Source: Anadara kagoshimensis (taxonomy: Eukaryota; Mollusca; Bivalvia; Arcoida; Arcidae). Taken from it: DNA of 64,000 nt. The notes under the pieces were generated by a model. The model was not told the origin of the DNA. It worked only from the letters and a program-made list of their open reading frames with translations, and did not search any database. This document shows, in pieces, positions 20,900 through 33,884 of this stretch; the first letter of the stretch is position 1; each line of letters starts with the position of its first letter. The translations under genes were made by a program, and so were the position numbers. The stretch covers positions 12,077,353 to 12,141,352 of the forward strand of contig CM037870.1 in the NCBI GenBank assembly GCA_021292105.1, written 5' to 3'.

Positions 20900-21590
20900 T
20901 TAGTTTTGTATTTGTCAAATTTGGGTTTTTGTGGTTGGCCTAGATTAAGGTTCATGACACAGTTATACCTTTTAAACATCGACAAAATAACTTTTTATTC
21001 ATGCACTTCAATTTAGTAACGAAATATTGACATAGATAACAATATATAAACATTGAAATATTGAAGAATTATCGGTATAAATATTATTGTTATATATATA
21101 TGCTCCCTTACGTTTCTGATTTTTGATTTTTCTCGATGTATTTTTTTTAAAATTTGTATCTAATTGTTACAAAACTTTATGTAAATAATTTTTGTGGCCA
21201 AAAAAAAAAAACAATTTGTATCCTTACAAAAACCTCGGTTATTCAGAAATTCAAAGCCAATTAATGTTTTAGTAATCCATAAAATTGTTCATTTTTATTT
21301 GATATTTAATTATTGACATATGAAAATTTATTTATTTATTTATTTACTTATTTATTTATTGTTGTGAACTCTACTCTATGAACTCTTAATATCAAACCGT
21401 GGATGAAATTGAATTAAAGTATCTAACATGTAACAATGGTATTTAATGGTACAAAGTATTACCGTTTTAGCGTTCAAAGTTCATTAAAAATAAAACCATA
21501 CAAATAAAACACCGACCACGAAATTAGCTAGAAAAACTGTTAGCCACAAGCTCACAAAAAAAACCCCCGCTCCCAAAATTCCATCGGATC
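20900..21590. other. No gene recognised
   Basis: AT-rich sequence with a TTTA run at 21330-21360 and an A run near 21202. Nothing else could be supported. Confidence 0.5.
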
Positions 21591-21785
21591 AAATTTTTAA
21601 ATAGGAGGTGCACATCTACATTATATTACAAAGATTGTGTGAAAGTTTCATGAAAATCCATTGAAGGGTTTAAGAGGAGTTGCGGATAAGAGATAGGTAC
21701 CCTAAGGTGTAACGGAAGGACGGACACACGGACGGGCACCCTTATCACTATATACCCCCCACTTTTTAAGCGGGGGGTATAATGA
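21590..21785. repeat. GGACGG-type repeat ending in a strong hairpin
   Basis: The block TTCATGAAAATCCATTGAAG, then GTTGCGGATAAGAGATAGGT, GGAAGGACGGACACACGGAC, then the hairpin TATACCCCCC ... GGGGGGTATA (21751-21782). The terminal hairpin resembles a Helitron 3' end or an attached terminator-like structure, but the final CTRR was not identified, so the class is open. Confidence 0.5.
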
Positions 21786-21999
21786 TTAAAAGGTATAACT
21801 GTATAATCTGCTTTAATGGGTGAATAATCAGTAGTGCTCAGACCAATTTTTTTTTTTAAAAATGGTGGAAATCCAAATATTATAAGATGTTGAAGTCGGA
21901 TAAAAATACAGGGACCAAAGTTTGTGATGTACATGTAACTTTGTTTAATGCTAATAGACTTTGAATTTGTCGAATGTCAGTTTCAAAATAATTCTTTGA

Positions 22000-23110
22000 A
22001 TACTGTATGATATATTTTCTTTAACTTCCAGGAAAAATACAACACGAATACCATAGCTAAACTGCTCTACAAATGACACTTTAAATTCCGGAATATCTTG
22101 AAACTTCACAAAATTATTATGGTTTTACCATAAATAACGGGACCTGGGTGATATTCATTTTCCTTTTTATTTGTAAAAAATACGCATCGAATAATTTTTT
22201 GTATTTTAACAAAAGCCTATATCAAAGTACGCTAAATAGTGGGGTTTTTTTTGCCCTGGATTCACAACACATAAATGTGTTTGTATAATTGCTAGTAATT
22301 ATACGAATTTTATTTCTGATTTTTCGTAGCAACAAAGTAATATATAACTAACCAGTAACTTGAGAGTGATAAACAAAAAACGTCTTTTCGAATTGATCTT
22401 ATCGACTAAAATATTAACCTTCTATAGCACATTGATTATTTTTAAAATCCAAATGCTTTTGCCATGAGGCAAATAATGTTTAAACTTGTCTATTTATTAT
22501 CTAGTAAAATTAAAATGTTATTCTCATTTCAGCTAAAATTTCTAGTATACATTTAAGAGTAGAGATTAAGTACTAAATATTAATTGATCATTTATCTTAT
22601 AATTTTATTTTTTTTGTTATAAAGTTTATTTGCCGCTTTGGATATATGTTTTGGCTTTGAATGTTATGTATGTTTGAAGCCAATAAAGAATTATTTAATT
22701 AATGTTTTAATTCTTTTTTTAAAAAAGCTCTTAATATTGTTTTAGAAAATTGCATTTGCTCGTTAAATACTAATATACTAATTACTGATAATCATAATGT
22801 AATATTATGTACCTTTATTAATTAATAACATAAATAATGAGATATATAGATATACAATTACAGAGAACATAAAGACAGTGTTAAACCACATGTATGATGA
22901 CCACTGATGACCAGTACAGTATCCTCTAAGTGACCATAGTAATTCATTAGTGTTAATTAACAAGACCGGTCAGTCGGCGCTAAGTAGCGGGCAGTAACTT
23001 CTCAACCATAGACAAGACTTGACAGACGAGTTATATTGGGAATGTAAATTTGGCTCGTGTTACGTTTCTCAATCTGATATCATAACTGTTTACGGATACC
23101 ATCTTAGTTC
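22000..23110. other. No gene recognised
   Basis: Mostly AT-rich single-copy-looking DNA. The stretch 22965-23045 (GACCGGTCAGTCGGCGCTAA) is locally more GC-rich, but no start codon, donor or TATA box could be tied to it. Confidence 0.45.
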
Positions 23111-23151
23111 TAAAGGAAATGGAAATTTGGATTGGGAGAAACCAAAGTGTT

Positions 23152-23362
23152 GTACAGACCTGTCGAAAGTTTAATACTGCTTACGAACAGTATCCCGGGC
23201 TGGGCTGTCGAGTGGCTAAAATATGGATAGGTAGTGGCCGAAAAGCTGCCGTTAGATCTCAAGCGACTGCGGAAAAGCTGGCGAGATTAAGCAAAAGAGA
23301 CGAGCAGCCGATTCGGCACAAAATCGTTAGATCAGTGTTAAACTTTCAACAGTTCTGTACTG
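23152..23362. mobile_element. MITE-2 copy 2
   Basis: The left end is GTACAGACCTGTCGAAAGTT and the right end GTTAAACTTTCAACAGTTCT followed by GTACTG. The 90-codon frame through it is the transposon read through, not a gene. Confidence 0.85.
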
Positions 23363-23499
23363 AAGAGTGTCTCTTATCAGCAATGTTTTGAAAATATGCA
23401 TTCAATAGTGTATAGAGAAACTAAAGAAGAGCTTATGGTTGCTTATCTCCAATGTTTGAAAATATGCATTTAAAGAAAATTAAACATAGGACAAAATAA

Positions 23500-25160
23500 G
23501 GGAAAATTGTGAATATTTTAGAGTATAGACCACCGTCAGTGTTTAGTTTCAGTATTTTGTTAGCACTTACTACCGTGTTTATAGATACAAGGGTTGGTAT
23601 ATTGTGTTTGTTTTTGTTGTTAATCTTAACCCTCTTTACACTTTTATTTACACATCAAGATGAAAGAAAAGTAAAAATATTTCTTTCTCCTATATCACCT
23701 CTTATTTCTTCCGCCATCATGAGTTACCTATACCATGTTATCAGGAGGAAGTGTCCATTATAAAAATGTAATCTTTTTATGATAAGTTCATCTTGCAATA
23801 CTTTTTATCTTTTACCTTGTAATCGCCTATCGTGTATGATATTGACCAAATGGTCAGATAATTGCGAAATTAAACACAAACAAACCGGCAAATTTCCAAA
23901 CGACAATCCCAAACTGCGACAAATTAAAAACTGGCAAATAAAGTGAAACATGCGAACTTCCAGCAGGAAAGTGAGACCGGGTGTCCCAAATCTATCTTGC
24001 TATATCCCTTGCGTATAAAGTCAAAATTGAGAATGGAAGGAAAATTGAAATATTGGATTTTAAATACGTCCAGGATAATTTTGGATACACGACGGCATCA
24101 TACTTGACATTTTGTGACAATTTCTTAAATCTGAAATGATTAAGCTTGAATTTCTTTTAAAAAAACCTATAAACTAAGCAATGGAAAAGATAAGCGTTAT
24201 TCTGTTAGTTTTGTTAGTAATCTTTATCCTCTATACACTTTTACTAACACACACCAAGATGAAAGAAAAAGTAAAATATTTCATTCTCGTATATCACCTC
24301 TTATTCCAGATTATCCAAGTTTCTTCCGCCGTATAAGTTACATATACCATCTTTTCACGAGGAAGTATCCATTATATATAGAAATGTAATTATTTGTGTG
24401 AAGATTTAATCATGTGAATTTTTTTATATTTTTATTTGTAAACGCCTACGCATGACTTTGACCGAATGGTCAGATAATCACGGTGGATTTAAGCTGGACT
24501 CAAAAACACAAACATAACTGTCCATATTCAAGTCACTATTCCGAAAGTAAAATCTTTGAGACTGAACTGGAAAATTAGGCATAAATTCTGCCAAAAAATG
24601 AAAATCAAAATTAAAAATGAAAGTTAAAATTCAATGTGAGATGTTCAATACATCCAAAATAATTTTGGAAACAGAGACATCAAATATAACGTTATTCGAC
24701 AGTTCCTAGAGTTGAAATCTAATGGTGATGCGCAAAGTTTACTCCAAACAGCTAGAAACTAAGCAATGAAAAAGATAGATAAGAGTATTGATTTTTGTAA
24801 TTTTTACCAACACATCAAGATGAAATAAAAAGTGAAAGTATTTCTTTCTCGCATATCATCTCTTATTTCAAATCAACCAATTTTTCTTCCGCCGAACGAG
24901 TTACCTATATCATCTTATCATGTGGAAGTGTCCATTATAAAATGTAATCTTTTTGTGATAAGTTCATCCTGCAAGTTTTTTATTTATCTCGCCCACGCAA
25001 GATCTTGACCGAATGGTAAGATAACCACCCCGGAAAGACGAAATACCGGCACATGTCAAAACTAAAACCCCAAAGTAAAAACTTGGCATTTAGTTCTACA
25101 TGTGAACTCCAAACAGGGAAGTAAGAACAGGTGCTCTTGAAGGACAAGTGCCCCTTTCTG
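23500..25160. repeat. Three diverged ~600 bp tandem units
   Basis: Units begin near 23570, 24195 and 24785. Each contains in order ACACATCAAGATGAAA or its variants, ATATCACCTCTTATTTC, TTCTTCCGCC, GAGTTACCTATA, GTGTCCATTATA, then TTGACCGAATGG and a minus-oriented fragment of the RT element's 3' flank (GAACTTCCAGCAGG, GTGAGACCGGGTGTCC). The hydrophobic 84-codon frame in unit one is not conserved in units two and three. Confidence 0.8.
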
Positions 25161-25324
25161 GTCAGATGAAAGAGCAATTTCTTTCCGATCCTTTACTTGC
25201 AATAACTTACTTTTTGACCTAGTTTTGATCTAATGATACAAATGAGCTAAAGGAGAAGCAAATAACAAAACATCAATTATAAAAGTAACATGAAGCAATA
25301 AATAATAGCGGTCTAAGACAATCA

Positions 25325-25415
25325 TTTCTTTTGCATCGAAGACGTTGCATTAAATTGCATTGCACTGCATCACATTACATTGGAATTGTATTACATTGCA
25401 TTGAATTGAATTATG
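25325..25415. repeat. Degenerate (CATTG)n/(TTGCA)n tract
   Basis: Imperfect five-base repeats such as TTGCATTGCACTGCATCACA and TTACATTGCATTGAATTGAA run through this stretch. Confidence 0.7.
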
Positions 25416-26009
25416 GCATTTTTCAGATGCAAATGTCTCTAAATTGCATATGTGGACTGCTGCAAATTTCACTGCTTTATGTACTGTTGTTTCATTATCA
25501 ACCAACCAAACACACTTAGTCCACGACCCTAAGTTTAAATGTTAAAGATACTTTAAATAAACATTTCTAAAATAAAGACAAGCAAACACCTGGTAAATTA
25601 TTGATAATGCACGTACTGGTGTCCAGTGTACTTTTATCAGAATATTTTTAGATTTTTAAAAATAAATGAAATAATTACTATAACGGTTTACGCGCGGCAA
25701 CTGGGACTGCATAACGGTCAAGATTGCAATAATTTTAAAATTAAGTACATTTAAACCTCAAATTATTGTCACCATTTATTCAGTAAGATTTTGGAAAATG
25801 ACACTAACAAGCTTTTGTAATAAAGGGTTTGGCAATACATCAAGGGATACTTATTAAGTAAAACTTGTCATACAAACATTTTGGAACTTCAAAATACTGT
25901 GGCCATAAATGAGATGGCAATGTTAACTGTGCAGTTTAATGAAACTTTATTTCCTAAAGTGTAAAGTTTAATTTTAAAAGAAATCAAATAAAGAAAATAC
26001 ATGTACATT

Positions 26010-26120
26010 CTTTACAGGACCTTGGTGATCAAATCGTCTAAAGTGTGCGCTTTTTGATCCCGGTGCATCTCATGATCACTGCCTATGTTCGAATGTGAGT
26101 CGGACAGATTTGAGAGTTTT
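26010..26120 (+). mobile_element. SINE-A head, decayed
   Basis: ACCTTGGTGATCAAATCGTC followed by TAAAGTGTGCGC, then CACTGCCTATGTTCGAATGT, resembles the A-box and B-box order of the copies at 55045 and 63095 (TTCGAAT retained). The downstream part is lost soon after. Confidence 0.55.
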
Positions 26121-26129
26121 TCAGTTTGC

Positions 26130-28440
26130 TTATCGAAGTCGCATTGTTTTTGGCCGTCCAACTGTGTTATAACCACACAAATAGGCATTACTATAGCCAT
26201 TAACTCTATTATTCTTGTCTCTCTTTTTTGTTTGTTTCTTATATTAAATTGTTGTTAGCTTGGTTGCGTTGGCTGTTGTCATGTTCATGGTTTTCAGTTA
26301 CAAATGTCTGTCTTTTATTCCATATTGAAAAAATTACAAATCCAAACAATAGTAAATAGTAAAATTCGTTCTTACGGGTTATCTAGTATTTTTCCCAAAC
26401 ATGGTAGTGCAATCCTTAATAACTGTCCACCAAAGCACCTGCCATACGGTTCAATGTACTTTTATAAAAGTATTTTTGGAATCACAAAATAAGTGCAATA
26501 TCTATTATGTAATTGTTAGACAACATAGGTTACAATAAAGTGTAAATATTATCATACAACAATTGAAAGTTTATGTAAACTATCATATTCAACAAGCCAT
26601 GGAATTCAGACTTATGTTAGGAAGGCGGGGATTTTAATATAAAAAATGTCAAATAAAAGAAAAATCTTAAAAATGCCATGTGCTACTTTGATTGCTTAAA
26701 TAAATAATAACATTCAAAAGTATCAAAAGATCAGATAGTAATTATGCAGATAAAATTAAAATTACAATTCCAAAAATCGTGAAAAGGTACACCTTTATGC
26801 GTGTATGCACAAAACGGGACATGACAAAACTCCGATGATGGGTCCTGGAGACTTTGCTCCATCAACTAACTATAACAATAAGAATTGTGCATGATTTTCC
26901 AGAATATAAGAATAAATAAAACGTATTTTAAAAAATTAATTAATCAATTAATAAGTGTGATTAAGTGAGTGATTATCATCGGGATATTCTCGCGACTATT
27001 GCGTACTATACATTTTTTTAGACTTTTCTTCAAAACCTCTTTGACTACTAATTGATATAAAAAGCTTCTAGGGTCAAAGAAAACAGCTGTTTTTAGGCGT
27101 AGCATGTAGCCTGTCTCAACTATAGGGTGAGACAAGGAAATCCAACATGGGTAAAAACCAGGAATTTCCATGTCACAGGTGTGAGAAGAATTTGAAAAAA
27201 ATTAATTGATTAAAGTTAATTTTAATTATTCGATTAATTAGTCATGTCTAAAGCAAAATATTGATCTTTCAATTTGAATACTATTCATTAAATTAAAATT
27301 TTAATTTTGGTATTGCAGTTTGTTTGTGATAATAACACCTTAAAGTTAATACGTACGGTGCATAAAATCTTAGATATGGTACGAGGACTCAATTAAGAGA
27401 ATTATGATATTTTTAAATTTAAAATTCAAATAATGGTGGAAATAAACTTTGTCGGAGTCGTAGAAGTTTCAAGTTCACTAATTATGAAAGTGCTATGACA
27501 TATTCCAAGAGATAGTTGTAGCAGGTTGAAGTATTTTCCTTAATTTAAAATAACACAATTTTCTGCTTTGATTGAGAGCATAAATAATCAGCTACACAGG
27601 AATTATTTATATTCAATTGGTTTACTTATTCCTGTCGATGGTGCGTGCAATGCCTCCAAGGAGCCATTGGAAATGATGTTTTACTGAACCGAGCGACCCG
27701 TAGTGGAACTTATCTTTGCCTATCAACCATCAATACCTATTAACAAAAATTTTGATCTTAATGGGTAAAATAGCAGAAATATTAAATTGAGTCTGACTGA
27801 TTAGTTCAAACGAAATTAACAAAACATTGGTCACTTTCTTTATGGCGTCTTTGTGAGTTTATACTTGGCTATAACTGATGAAAATTCCCATCAACAGCAA
27901 TTAGACACGCCGTCTTAAGGAATTGTATCATCTACGCTGGAAACATATGTTTTTGTTAGCCTTTCAACTCCAACATATGTTTTACAAACGAGTAAAAGGA
28001 AACACTAACCCTTCTATACAAACTAGTTAATCAACTTGTGCGGATATTCAGCTCAAACTTACATGTATTCTGTAGAGATTGTCATGCTTGAATTTCTTAC
28101 CAGTGCTATATTTGTTTATTCACACAGTTTGATTTGGAAATAAGTATTTATATTTTGTAAATGTTTTAGTTGTTTTGCGCAACAGAGCGATTTGTGTCAG
28201 AGAGGGGCTTTATACCGTGAATGTGATACAGGAAGCAGTGAATTCCACATTTAAGCTGTTAATGCCGTCAGAAATACCAGCTTCAAATAAAAACTTTTGA
28301 AATTAAATCAGTGTTAGATTTAAGCGTTTGTATATATATAGTGTTCTAATGTATCAAGTCAAACCTTCTGTTTTTGTTGCATTTAATTATTAAAATTTTC
28401 ATACAAGAGCGAGGGTTATTTTTTCTAAAAGCATACTGAA
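26130..28440. other. No gene recognised
   Basis: AT-rich intergenic sequence. GTTGCGTTGGCTGTTGTCAT (26266) resembles a block at 36360 and marks a decayed repeat; GCCATGTGCTACTTTGAT (26675) is one arm of the foldback hairpin family. No exon could be supported. Confidence 0.5.
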
Positions 28441-28451
28441 AAGGGTAATTG

Positions 28452-28556
28452 TGTCATATGCCACTTTTTTAATTTAATTATAAAATTTATTAAAAAAGTG
28501 GCATATGACAATATGTATTTTATGATTAAATTAAAAACGTGGCATATGACAATTGA
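28452..28556. repeat. Perfect 22 bp-stem hairpin with a third arm
   Basis: TGTCATATGCCACTTTTTTA at 28452-28473 is repeated exactly inverted at 28489-28510 (22 bp stem, 15-base loop). A third arm, AACGTGGCATATGACAATTG, follows at about 28537-28556. It is the same design as at 20738 with CATATG in place of CATGTG. A weak ~100 bp direct duplication (ACGAAATTGCATTGTACAAC and ACGAAATCGCATTGTTCAAA) lies at 28634 and 28731. Confidence 0.9.
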
Positions 28557-28769
28557 TTAAAATCTGTTGAATGAAGGAAAATGCAATTGTATTTAATTTT
28601 TAGATATGCGCATGGGAAAAAAGTGTATGGTACGAAATTGCATTGTACAACACGTCCAACAATGAAACAAAAACTCCAATATATGGTGCAAAATGTCAAA
28701 CGGATGGGTAAAACATGTTCGGTGTATGTTACGAAATCGCATTGTTCAAAATGCCTAACGTAAGTGACA

Positions 28770-29610
28770 AAAAATCCAGCTTATGGCACATAGTGTCATG
28801 TTCCTATATCAAAGTTAATTTTATTATCAACGATTTAAAAAAAATTGATATAAACAAAATTAATAAAGAGCATGTCTTTTTTTAAAATAAAATTTAAATA
28901 CAACTGTAATCTGTTTGTGCTTGATAATGGAAATAATTAAACTAAAATTTTAAAATTTAAATTTAAATTTTAGTAGCAGAATTTTATTTATAAAACAATG
29001 TCATTGCTAAACACATTTATGTTGAATTGTAATAATATTTTACAAGTTTGAAAACCAAACATATTTTACGTTGCAAAGAATGCAATAACCATTGACGAAA
29101 ACGTCACATTAAGCCTATGTTTAAATGTTTCAAAATTTCTAGTATTGCAAAAATGCAGTAGAAATGACAAAATAAATTCAGCTGACATATATGACGGACG
29201 TCAGTCGGAATCAGCTGGATTTTACATGAATATTAAATGAAATAAGTGGCATAATTATGACTATGATGGATAACATGAAATGAAGGATGAAACAAAAGTA
29301 GTATTAATGTGAAACACCGTAAACAATAGAGTATAGTAAAACAGACGGAAAGTACGGGTGCCAATTGGTGTCAAATTCTAGAACATTTGTATTATGATTA
29401 CCAACAGACCTCATTGTATAGAGTGAATACTATGATTGTCAATTGGTGTCAAATTCTGGGTGAATCTGTATTATACATGTACACTAATGGGCCACATTAA
29501 AGTTCCACAGAAACAAGCACTTCCTAATCTGAACTGAAATTTATTTATTCACAAATCAAACCTCAAACTGCTAGATATGAGCCAAATTGAGGATTATAGG
29601 TACGGTGGCA
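28770..29610. other. No gene; short direct duplication
   Basis: Only a small direct repeat is evident: CAATTGGTGTCAAATTCT at about 29361 and 29438, 77 bases apart. The rest is AT-rich without recognisable features. Confidence 0.5.
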
Positions 29611-29612
29611 AA

Positions 29613-29798
29613 TACAGTCAAACCTGTCTATAAAGGCCGCCCAAGGGAACCAGTAAAAGTGGTCTTTATGGACTGGTAACCTTTATATGCAGGTTCAAAT
29701 AAAATGTAATATAAAGAACAATTGGAATACAATTCTACTGGCCTTTATAAGCAGGTGGTCCTTGTATAGAGTTGACCTTTAAGGCAGGATGGACTTAA
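29613..29798. mobile_element. MITE-1 copy 3
   Basis: TACAGTCAAACCTGTCTATA opens the unit and GGCAGGATGGACTTA closes it; the internal TATAAAGGCC blocks are as in the other copies. Confidence 0.85.
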
Positions 29799-30194
29799 TA
29801 TCAAAGTAGAACATGAACTAATATAATAAATACCCAAAGATGTTTGCTTTAACCACATATATATTATATGCTTAAATTATCATAATATCAAGAATAGCGC
29901 TTGATGTATGGCAGTAGTACAAGGGTCTCGCTTGTGATGCCGTATAACCTTTCACCAGCAAAATAGGAAAGGGCTGACAGAGCAGATGGGACGCTTCTTG
30001 ACGGTGCCTAATAGCCAGTGTCACTAGCAAGTAGAATTTAAGGAAGGCTTGCGGGTGAACCACAGGGAGAGACAAAGCTATCACTGGCAGTAACCGAGAC
30101 TGATTGCCACTGTCATCAGCATTGCTTACTTGCCATAAAAAAAAAAAAACAGAACACAAACAAGACAGATTGACCACGAGGCAGTAGCAGTAAT

Positions 30195-30410
30195 ATTTCA
30201 ATGCTTTAGACCTTTGAAAAAGTGGAACTGGATTGGCCAGGTACTCAGAAAACACTAAACAACATTACTTGACAAGCCTTGGAGTGGAATCGCCACGGAA
30301 TGAGAAAAATCGAAAGACCAAAGCGCAGGGACAACAGAATTAAAAGAATCGAAGTTACTTTGGTGAGAGAGAAACATTATTGAAAAACTGCACAAAATCG
30401 TAACAAATGC
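30195..30410 (+). mobile_element. LINE reverse-transcriptase C-terminal remnant
   Basis: Two plus-strand frames give KWNWIGQVLRKH and then, after a frame change, ALEWNRHGMRKIERPKRRD. The pattern KxNWIGHxLR...QALxWNxxGxRKxGRP is the familiar end of non-LTR retrotransposon polyproteins. Frame breaks show it is dead. The 127-codon minus-strand frame at 29872-30255 is not a gene. Confidence 0.75.
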
Positions 30411-30898
30411 AAAAAATACCAGTATTGTGTTGGCAGTGTGTTACTCAGGGAACTATATGAACTAAGTCAAGTTTTAGATGACACGTTGTGGGTACCGTAC
30501 ATTTACCAAATGATGGTATCCATTACTAAGACTGACTGTTCTACTAACAAGATGTGATTGTTACCATTATCTAGTGATGTATTGGGTCTTGATTCAATGC
30601 ATGTCGTAAGAAATTGTGCGTTTAAAAAGCCAAGTTATCCAAAATGGCTACATGTCGCTTTGAATTATGGGTTTGTTCCTAACCCGTAACGTCTCCGTCT
30701 TTTTGCAGAGTTTCTCCATTTTCTTGCTTGAATGCTTGAATTGGTTTCATGAGAAATGAAATTGGGGTTTTAATTGGAAAATATTATAACCTATTATATT
30801 AACCGATAAAGGTTTAATTGTGTGTGGAAAGAACTAACATTAAATTACGCTAATGTAGCAATTTTCTCGGTGTTTTAATGGCTCGAGCCTTAACTTAC

Positions 30899-31078
30899 AG
30901 TACAGACCTGTCGAAAGTTTAACATGTAGCTAACAAAATGGAATCGGATCTGTGCTGCCAAGTGGTCCATATACTGTTAGCCAGTAACCAAAAAGATGCC
31001 GAGATATTTGCAAGCAGCTTCCAACAAGATGCCGAGATCGGCTCTTACTAATATACAAAAGCTTAGTGTCTGCACTAG
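30899..31078. mobile_element. MITE-2 copy 3
   Basis: AGTACAGACCTGTCGAAAGT at the left; the right end is degraded (AAGCTTAGTGTCTGCACTAG). The interior CAGTAACCAAAAAGATGCCG matches the other copies' GGCCGAAAAGCTGCCG block. Confidence 0.75.
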
Positions 31079-31161
31079 ATATATATATATATACGTATAG
31101 ACACTAACACAATATGGAGTGGAATATTCGTGTTTTGCGTGCCAGTCAAGATTATTCCTAT

Positions 31162-31350
31162 TACAGTCAAACTTGACTTAAAGACCAGCTCTGTATTAGG
31201 ATCACCTGCTTTCGTAGGTCAGTAAAATTGTATCCTTTCCCAGTTGCTCTTTATTCATGTTAGTTTTAACCTATATACAAGGGTCACCTGTCCATAAAGG
31301 CCACTTTTACTGGGTATCTTGGGTGGCCTTTATAGGCTGGTTTGACTGTA
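31162..31350. mobile_element. MITE-1 copy 4
   Basis: TACAGTCAAACTTGACTTAA at the left and GGCTGGTTTGACTGTA at the right, 189 bp, same internal GGCC/TATAAAGG blocks, inserted in the orientation of copy 1. Confidence 0.85.
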
Positions 31351-31399
31351 TATCAAGGCGCCAAATTCTGGGATTGTGGAGAAATCTGGAATTCACAAA

Positions 31400-32930
31400 A
31401 GACGACACCCTACCTTCGGCAAGCAACTGACAGACATTTTCGCACTAGGGTCTGTCCCGATAGGGATTCGAATCTAGGCATTTACTGCCAGACGCTGTGA
31501 TCTATAAGCGCGCTATAGAACATTCGGGCATAAAGACAAAAAGAGGAGAAAAGCTTTAAATGAACAGATTTTTTTCCAAACTCAAGTATGCTCATAAATA
31601 TCCGTGAATAAATCATATTCTTCGATTGTAAATATGTGCCTTTTTTGCCATGCATTGCATTAAAAAACAACACATGGCAAATATTTACCCATATAACAAT
31701 ACAAAATATGCTAATGATCATGTGTAATAATTGATGTTCACATGTAACCAGCATAATTTTTTGGGAGTCATTATTCACCAAATTACTATAAAGGAACAAC
31801 AGAAACAAAAAGTTCACAAAAATAATAAAAAATGAGTTGTTATATTTTTGCTGTTAACAGTATTTATTAAATACTAATCACCACATTTATGTTCAAAGCA
31901 ATAACTTAAATAGTGCACTGTGAGGTTTTCGGTAATGAATGCTTTCACTGCTGGGATAGAAATCATAATGATTTTCAGTTACTGACAGACATACATCATA
32001 TCATTACGCCTGTAAGACTAAACTGAGAAAATGCTCGTAATAAGCGTGATAGCCAACTCTTTCTCTCTCACACGAAGTGACACGACGCATTCACAACATA
32101 GCGATGAAAGTTTACATTTCCTTGGAACGTGGCGAAATGCAGAAAGCATAAAATTAAAAACAAACGCATGTAGAGGTATTATAACACTGTAGTTAGGTAG
32201 GGTTAAACTCCGCTGTGTGTAAAGAGAAATTACAGATTAAAAGAGAAAAATTGGCGGTTTTACCTTAAAATTGAATACATATATATTTTGCGACGGTACT
32301 TTTTAACTGTATTCAGGGTTTCCAACATACACTGAAAGATAAACTAGCCCCTTTCATTAAATTTAACCTGCAACTTTTGACACCAAATGGCTTAATTATA
32401 ATAAATCATGATTTAAAGCCTTTTCTCAAAAATGAGTATGAAAATATATGTATTTTATTATATCATTTAATACCATAGCCTAGCGGCATTGCAAAAATTG
32501 GTTTGTATGCGAAAATATCATGGAGTTTCTCTTTTTGTGGAAACTTATTTACGTCTCCCCCACCCTGAAAATTACATCTTGCTCTTTTTGCAAAGCAATG
32601 GCATGTTTTTCATATTTCTGTTTTCCCTAGTCGACATTATTTATTTGTATATTGGTAAATAAATACTGACCAGTGTTGTAGAAGTGGACATACTTAGTGG
32701 TCAGCATGTATCTTTAAGAAGCAATTAGCACTCATTACATGTTTATCAACAATTAGAGTGTTTGCTAATAAAGCCAAATATACTATTCTATCTATTAATT
32801 ACACTTGTTTCTTCATTAAAACCATCTGTTAAAATGTACATTTCTGTGAAGCAAAAATACCCATAAATTCTGATCCGTTTTACAACAATCCCTTCACCAA
32901 TTGCAAGATGTTTCTTAATCGAAATGCAGA
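31400..32930. other. No gene recognised
   Basis: AT-rich. A pair TTTGCCATGCATTGCATTAA / AACAACACATGGCAAAT at 31649-31681 belongs to the foldback hairpin family. Minus-strand frames here (e.g. 31482-31817) look random. Confidence 0.5.
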
Positions 32931-32939
32931 CAAATATGT

Positions 32940-33105
32940 CTTTAAGGTGTCCTCTATATAAGGACCACCTGCTTTTTAAAGTATAGTAAACTTTAAGCCC
33001 GATTGCTCTTTATTCAATTTATTCGAACCTGTATATGAGGGTCACCTGTCCATAAAGACCTGCTTTACTGGTTTTCTTAGGTTGCTTTTAATTAAAGGCA
33101 GTATT
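32940..33105. mobile_element. MITE-1 copy 5, decayed ends
   Basis: TATATAAGGACCACCTGC, GAACCTGTATATGAGGGTCA and CCTGTCCATAAAGACC occur in the family order; the terminal repeats are no longer clear. Confidence 0.6.
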
Positions 33106-33884
33106 TGAGATCCCAATAATCATGTTAATCGTCAAGATAATCAGAAATAAAATATACCTTTTTGAAGAATACCTCAACTTGTTAAATCTGAACTCTAGTT
33201 TTGCCTAAAAATTTTAATTCTGGTAGTATAATACAATGTTCTAAGTTTAAGACATTGCAAATCTTAGTTAAGGAATGATTGTGAAATCGGAACCACATAT
33301 TAATTTCATGAAATAAGGTATATATTAAATACAAAATAGAAACCGGAACTGATCTAACATATTAGTAAGAAATGAAATAGTTCCTATTTGTAAGTCGCCT
33401 CTAATAAACTGTTTAGACTATGCAAAAACAACATAGTCTAATGTTAAAATTTTATTTTATGTATATGTTCGGGTTAAAAGTTTACACTGCAGTCCATAAA
33501 TTATTAATATGCATGCTTAAAACTGTTCGCATGATTACAGACTGACAAAATTAATAAAATTAAATTATTGACACATTACTCAACTTAAGCTGAGTATGAT
33601 TTTATCTTGAAAAAATCCATATTTCCCCAAAATTTAGAAAAACTACATTTTTTGTATAATCGAAGTATTACTGCAAACATTAGATTTCACTTTCTATTGC
33701 TGCGATATTTCAATTCTATAAATGGAATTTGACATTGTTATATGATGTGAACCTATAACAAATATATATTTATATAGTTATTGATGGATGACCCGCGTAT
33801 ATATTTTTGTTCTTGAAGTTCAACGCAATTTTGCATTTCAGTTGTACTTTGCCATGGACTGCACGTCAAATGAATATTATCAAT

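Noticed and set aside
23119-23391. 90-codon plus-strand ORF, basic protein-like
   Set aside because: It lies across MITE-2 copy 2; its sequence is the transposon's inverted ends and core.
23509-23763. Hydrophobic 84-codon ORF resembling a membrane protein
   Set aside because: It is not open in the two sister tandem units at 24195 and 24785; hydrophobicity comes from T-rich composition.
29872-30255. 127-codon minus-strand ORF
   Set aside because: The overlapping plus strand carries a LINE C-terminal remnant; the minus frame shows no family features.
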